DNA of 64,000 nt from Adineta steineri. Its lineage: Eukaryota; Rotifera; Eurotatoria; Adinetida; Adinetidae. The translations under genes were made by a program, and so were the position numbers. Positions 61,477-64,000 of the stretch are shown here, piece by piece. The notes under the pieces were generated by a model. The model worked only from the letters and a program-made list of their open reading frames with translations. It was not told where the DNA came from and did no database searches. Where the stretch lies: contig CAJNOI010000022.1 in assembly GCA_905250115.1 (NCBI GenBank), positions 1 to 64,000 of the forward strand, written 5' to 3'. Positions within the stretch are counted from its first letter, which is position 1. Every line of letters starts with the position of its first letter.

Positions 61477-62322
61477 ATGCTACCATATTTTTCACGAAAA
61501 TCAGTAAATGAAGAAAATACTTTATCGAATATGACTGATGATGAACGTGAACGAATGAAAGTTCTTGAGTATGAACGTGGTTTATTATACGATAAATTCT
61601 ATAAATTTGGTCGTGGTGCTGAACCATCACTTGTCTTAGATAATTTTCTCTTTTTGGGCAATATTCAACATGCAACTAATCGAGATCTACTTCAAAAATT
61701 TGATATCAGTATATAAATTGATTATTTAATTTTCTAGAAGATTTAAAATTTTTTTATCTTTAGAACATATCTTGAATGTCTGTGATTTAAGATTAGGACA
61801 AACAATACATGAAAATTTTAATGTAATTCATATTCCAATGCCTGATGAACCTCGTACAAATATTAAACAGGTTAAATTATTTTCTTATAATTACTCAAAA
61901 TCAATATAAATAAGATATTTTAGCATTTTGATCGAACCAATGAATTATTACATGGAATTTATGAAAAACAAGAACGATGTTTAGTACATTGTGCTGCTGG
62001 TAAAATAAATCTTTTTTTTCTTCTTTACATATTCAATTTCATTGTTTCAGGTGTATCTCGATCAGCAACAATAGTACTTGCTTATTTAATGAAATATCAT
62101 CATAATACATTAAAAGAAGCATTTTATTATCTCATTGAAAAACGTCCACAAGTATGGCCAAATGAAGGTTTTCTATTACAATTAATACGATATGAAACTG
62201 AATTACTTCGAACACGTGAAATACCGAAAAATAAAGATGAATCAATTGAACAACTTCAAAAAGAAGAAAATCCAATTGAAACATTAGTTGAATTTGAAGA
62301 TAAACATAAAAAGGAGTTGTAA
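61477..62322 (+). CDS. Dual-specificity protein phosphatase
   Basis: Four exons: 61477-61708, 61764-61870, 61924-61999, 62051-62322. The N-terminal part holds GAEPSLVLDNFLFLGNIQHA, typical of the start of a DUSP catalytic domain. HILNVCD and IPMPDEP follow. The active site is CLVHCAAGVSRSATIVLAYL (HCxxGxSRS), split by intron 3 after the first Gly. LIEKRPQVWPNEGFLLQL completes the fold. A charged Glu/Lys-rich tail follows, with no rhodanese domain, so it is an atypical DUSP. It dephosphorylates Tyr and Ser/Thr residues or other phosphosubstrates; the specific substrate is unknown. Confidence 0.9.
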
Positions 62323-62425
62323 AACAAAAAATAAGAGAGATTGTTTGAAATTTTCTTATAAAGTAATTCTGAACCCTTTTTTTTATTTGCAAATAAAGAA
62401 AGAAAAACAAAATATTTTGAAAGAC

Positions 62426-62782
62426 TTAATTGTCAATAATCTCGTTGTCAGAATCAAGATCTTGTTCTAAACGTAATTCAATCGTATCACTATCGCAAAA
62501 ATTAGATGATATATCACATTTCATTAATTCTTCGTCATCTTCTAAAGATATTATTGTAGTAACATTTGGAATACATTTTGGATTGTCTATATTATTTAAA
62601 ATTGAATGCATTTGAATTGTTAAAAATGAATTATGTAAATTATTTGTTGTAATATTTATTGAATGACGTTTTTTCCGTTTACCAGAAAGATAATAGCTGA
62701 ACATATATCGTGTATTTGAAAGACCAAAAATAAGAATTAATAGAATACCAATGAAAGGTATTGATATACCGATGAAAAACAT
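62426..62782 (-). CDS. Small single-pass membrane protein, unknown (118 aa)
   Basis: A single minus-strand frame. An N-terminal membrane helix at about residues 2-22 (ISIPFIGILLILIFGL) is followed by a basic stretch (GKRKKRH), which would place the C-terminus in the cytoplasm. An acidic tail follows (SLEDDEELMKCD, LDSDNEIIDN). No family was recognised. It converges on the phosphatase gene, with stop codons about 100 bp apart. The charge pattern and acidic end look like a real protein, not a random AT-rich frame, but there is no homology evidence. Confidence 0.45.
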   Translation of the reverse strand: MFFIGISIPFIGILLILIFGLSNTRYMFSYYLSGKRKKRHSINITTNNLHNSFLTIQMHSILNNIDNPKCIPNVTTIISLEDDEELMKCDISSNFCDSDTIELRLEQDLDSDNEIIDN

Positions 62783-64000
62783 ATTTTGACAGTTGAATTG
62801 ATGTGCAAATCAGCAGTCATGGAGAAGAAGAAGAAAAAAAGAAGAAGAAAAAGGAACAAAACGGCTGTACAAAGAGTTATGAATAATCGAGAAAAAGGGC
62901 CGCCTCGTTACAAGTAGGTAGATAAATATTATCTTTTTTTTCTCTTTTTTAACAACGTAATAGAGTATATAGATACTTAAATGACTAGTTCGTATATGTC
63001 AGATGAAGAGATGCAAGGTCAATGCTTTGTTAATATATAATAGATGTATTTTATCAATATGTTGAACCAATTCAAGATAATCATCATTTTTAAGATGATA
63101 TAGTTATATTTGATAAGGAAGAATTTAATTGATTGTAAGTTATTCTAATGGTTCTCTCTCTTTTTTTTTTATCAATAGAATTCATTGTTTGAAAAATGAC
63201 AACGAAAATAAATATTATTTCATCAGATTGACAAAATATATAGCTTGATATTTGAATATGATTAATAAATCAGAATGTTTCAATAATATTTTCTTTAATA
63301 TCTATTAATGAAATCATTGCATTGAATATTTTCATTTTATGTTATCAAAACGCATTAATAAATAATTAGTCTTCGTTCTATTTTATACGAATAAAAAAAC
63401 AAACGAATATTTAGTTTCAAAAGTTTGTTTATTTTATGTCTCGTTAATATTTTATTAGAAATATTGAATATTAACCCTTTGAGTCCCGGCGACATGTCCT
63501 GATGGTGTTATTTGACAAAGATGCCTCTAGTATATTCTTTAATTTTTTAGAACATCTTTTTATCATTTATTAAGTGATATTACATCGAATGCAATCCTTC
63601 TTCCTTTTCTTTCCGCTTGCCAGTAACATATATCTATGTTCTGTCTGTTTTTCTTCGCTCCGTATGATGATGATGACGCACATTTTCTTTTACTCTGATA
63701 TATTCCAACAGAATCCCTTTTTTTCCCCATCTTTCAGATAATGCATTTGTTATTTACAAAATACATAATAATACTTCTTCCCCACATATATATCTGATTT
63801 TCGGCTTGAGATAATTAGAAGAGCTTTAACAAAGTATGGACCACAAAGAGCGACTACAGTTGGTAAATCATCTCACTGTTCGACATTTCTCTTCACTTAT
63901 TCCATAAACATTACGATCATAACAGTCTCTAAGGAAATACATCGTCTGCACAATCCGTTATATTCGACATGACACATGACATAGTTGTTCTATTTGCAAT
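62783..64000. other. Right-end spacer with a piggyBac-like end
   Basis: No supportable gene. A purine-rich block (gaagaagaaaaaaaga) lies at about 62823-62855, and a piggyBac-like terminus at 63471-63505. The sequence right of 63475 is less AT-rich and may be the interior of that element. Confidence 0.4.
63471..63505 (+). mobile_element. piggyBac-like terminal inverted repeat at a TTAA site
   Basis: TTAA at 63471-63474 is followed directly by ccctttgagtcccggcgaca. piggyBac family ends begin CCC(T/C)TT next to a duplicated TTAA. No matching right end (complement with TTAA) is present up to base 64000, so the element either extends past the window or is a solo end. Confidence 0.45.

Noticed and set aside
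61470..62410. Minus-strand His/Val-rich frames opposite the phosphatase
   Set aside because: They are shadows of the phosphatase exons, which carry the HCxxGxSRS site and join in frame.

Overview
This is an AT-rich animal nuclear contig, most likely from a bdelloid rotifer (Rotaria or Adineta type). The evidence is indirect: most introns are about 45-65 bp with GT..AG ends; several start codons lie just after a TTTTAG/TTTCAG acceptor, as expected for spliced-leader trans-splicing; short inverted repeats are built on TGTGGG-like units, the telomere unit reported for bdelloids; and lineage-type families are present (NHL-repeat proteins behind a membrane anchor, orphan rhodopsin-like receptors, a TENA/THI-4 protein). 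No bacterial, viral or organellar block was seen. There is one assembly gap (N, 54454-54553).

Left part (1-16.6 kb): the 3' end of an unidentified gene; a 23-exon SNX14-type sorting nexin (831-5707); a 16-exon lysosomal acid alpha-glucosidase of family GH31 (5875-10115); a small Ly6/quiver-like secreted protein on the minus strand; about 4 kb without genes; and a membrane-anchored NHL-repeat beta-propeller protein (14868-16615). The first two large genes carry four places where one base too many breaks the frame, whereas the many-exon genes further right read through cleanly.

Middle (18-33 kb): an orphan GPCR, a frame-broken type II membrane glycosyltransferase-like gene, two small secreted proteins, a second GPCR, then a co-oriented run of protoporphyrinogen oxidase, two tandem GILT thiol reductases and a riboflavin transporter. 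PPOX and the first GILT are only 90 bp apart, which suggests an operon-like pair. PPOX carries a large foldback element in its last intron.

Right part (33-64 kb): a MITE-rich spacer; the bHLH factor HAND; an SWSAP1-like protein; a TENA/THI-4 protein; a 1563-residue intronless receptor that fuses LDL-receptor A and EGF modules to a 7TM domain; a Kv channel with an unusual pore; TMEM184; PLCXD; PXK; an ERK5-like MAP kinase cut by the gap; SSDP/SSBP; a dual-specificity phosphatase; and a small membrane protein. The genes are mostly unrelated housekeeping, signalling and developmental functions. The only likely functional grouping is the tandem GILT pair and its close spacing to PPOX.

Mobile DNA is all small and non-autonomous: foldback and TIR MITEs, a hAT-type MITE with its target duplication, a piggyBac-like end, and a dispersed repeat pair. 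I found no CRISPR, tRNA or rRNA. Exon boundaries were assigned by hand from splice signals and reading frame, and family names come from recognising motifs, not from searches.
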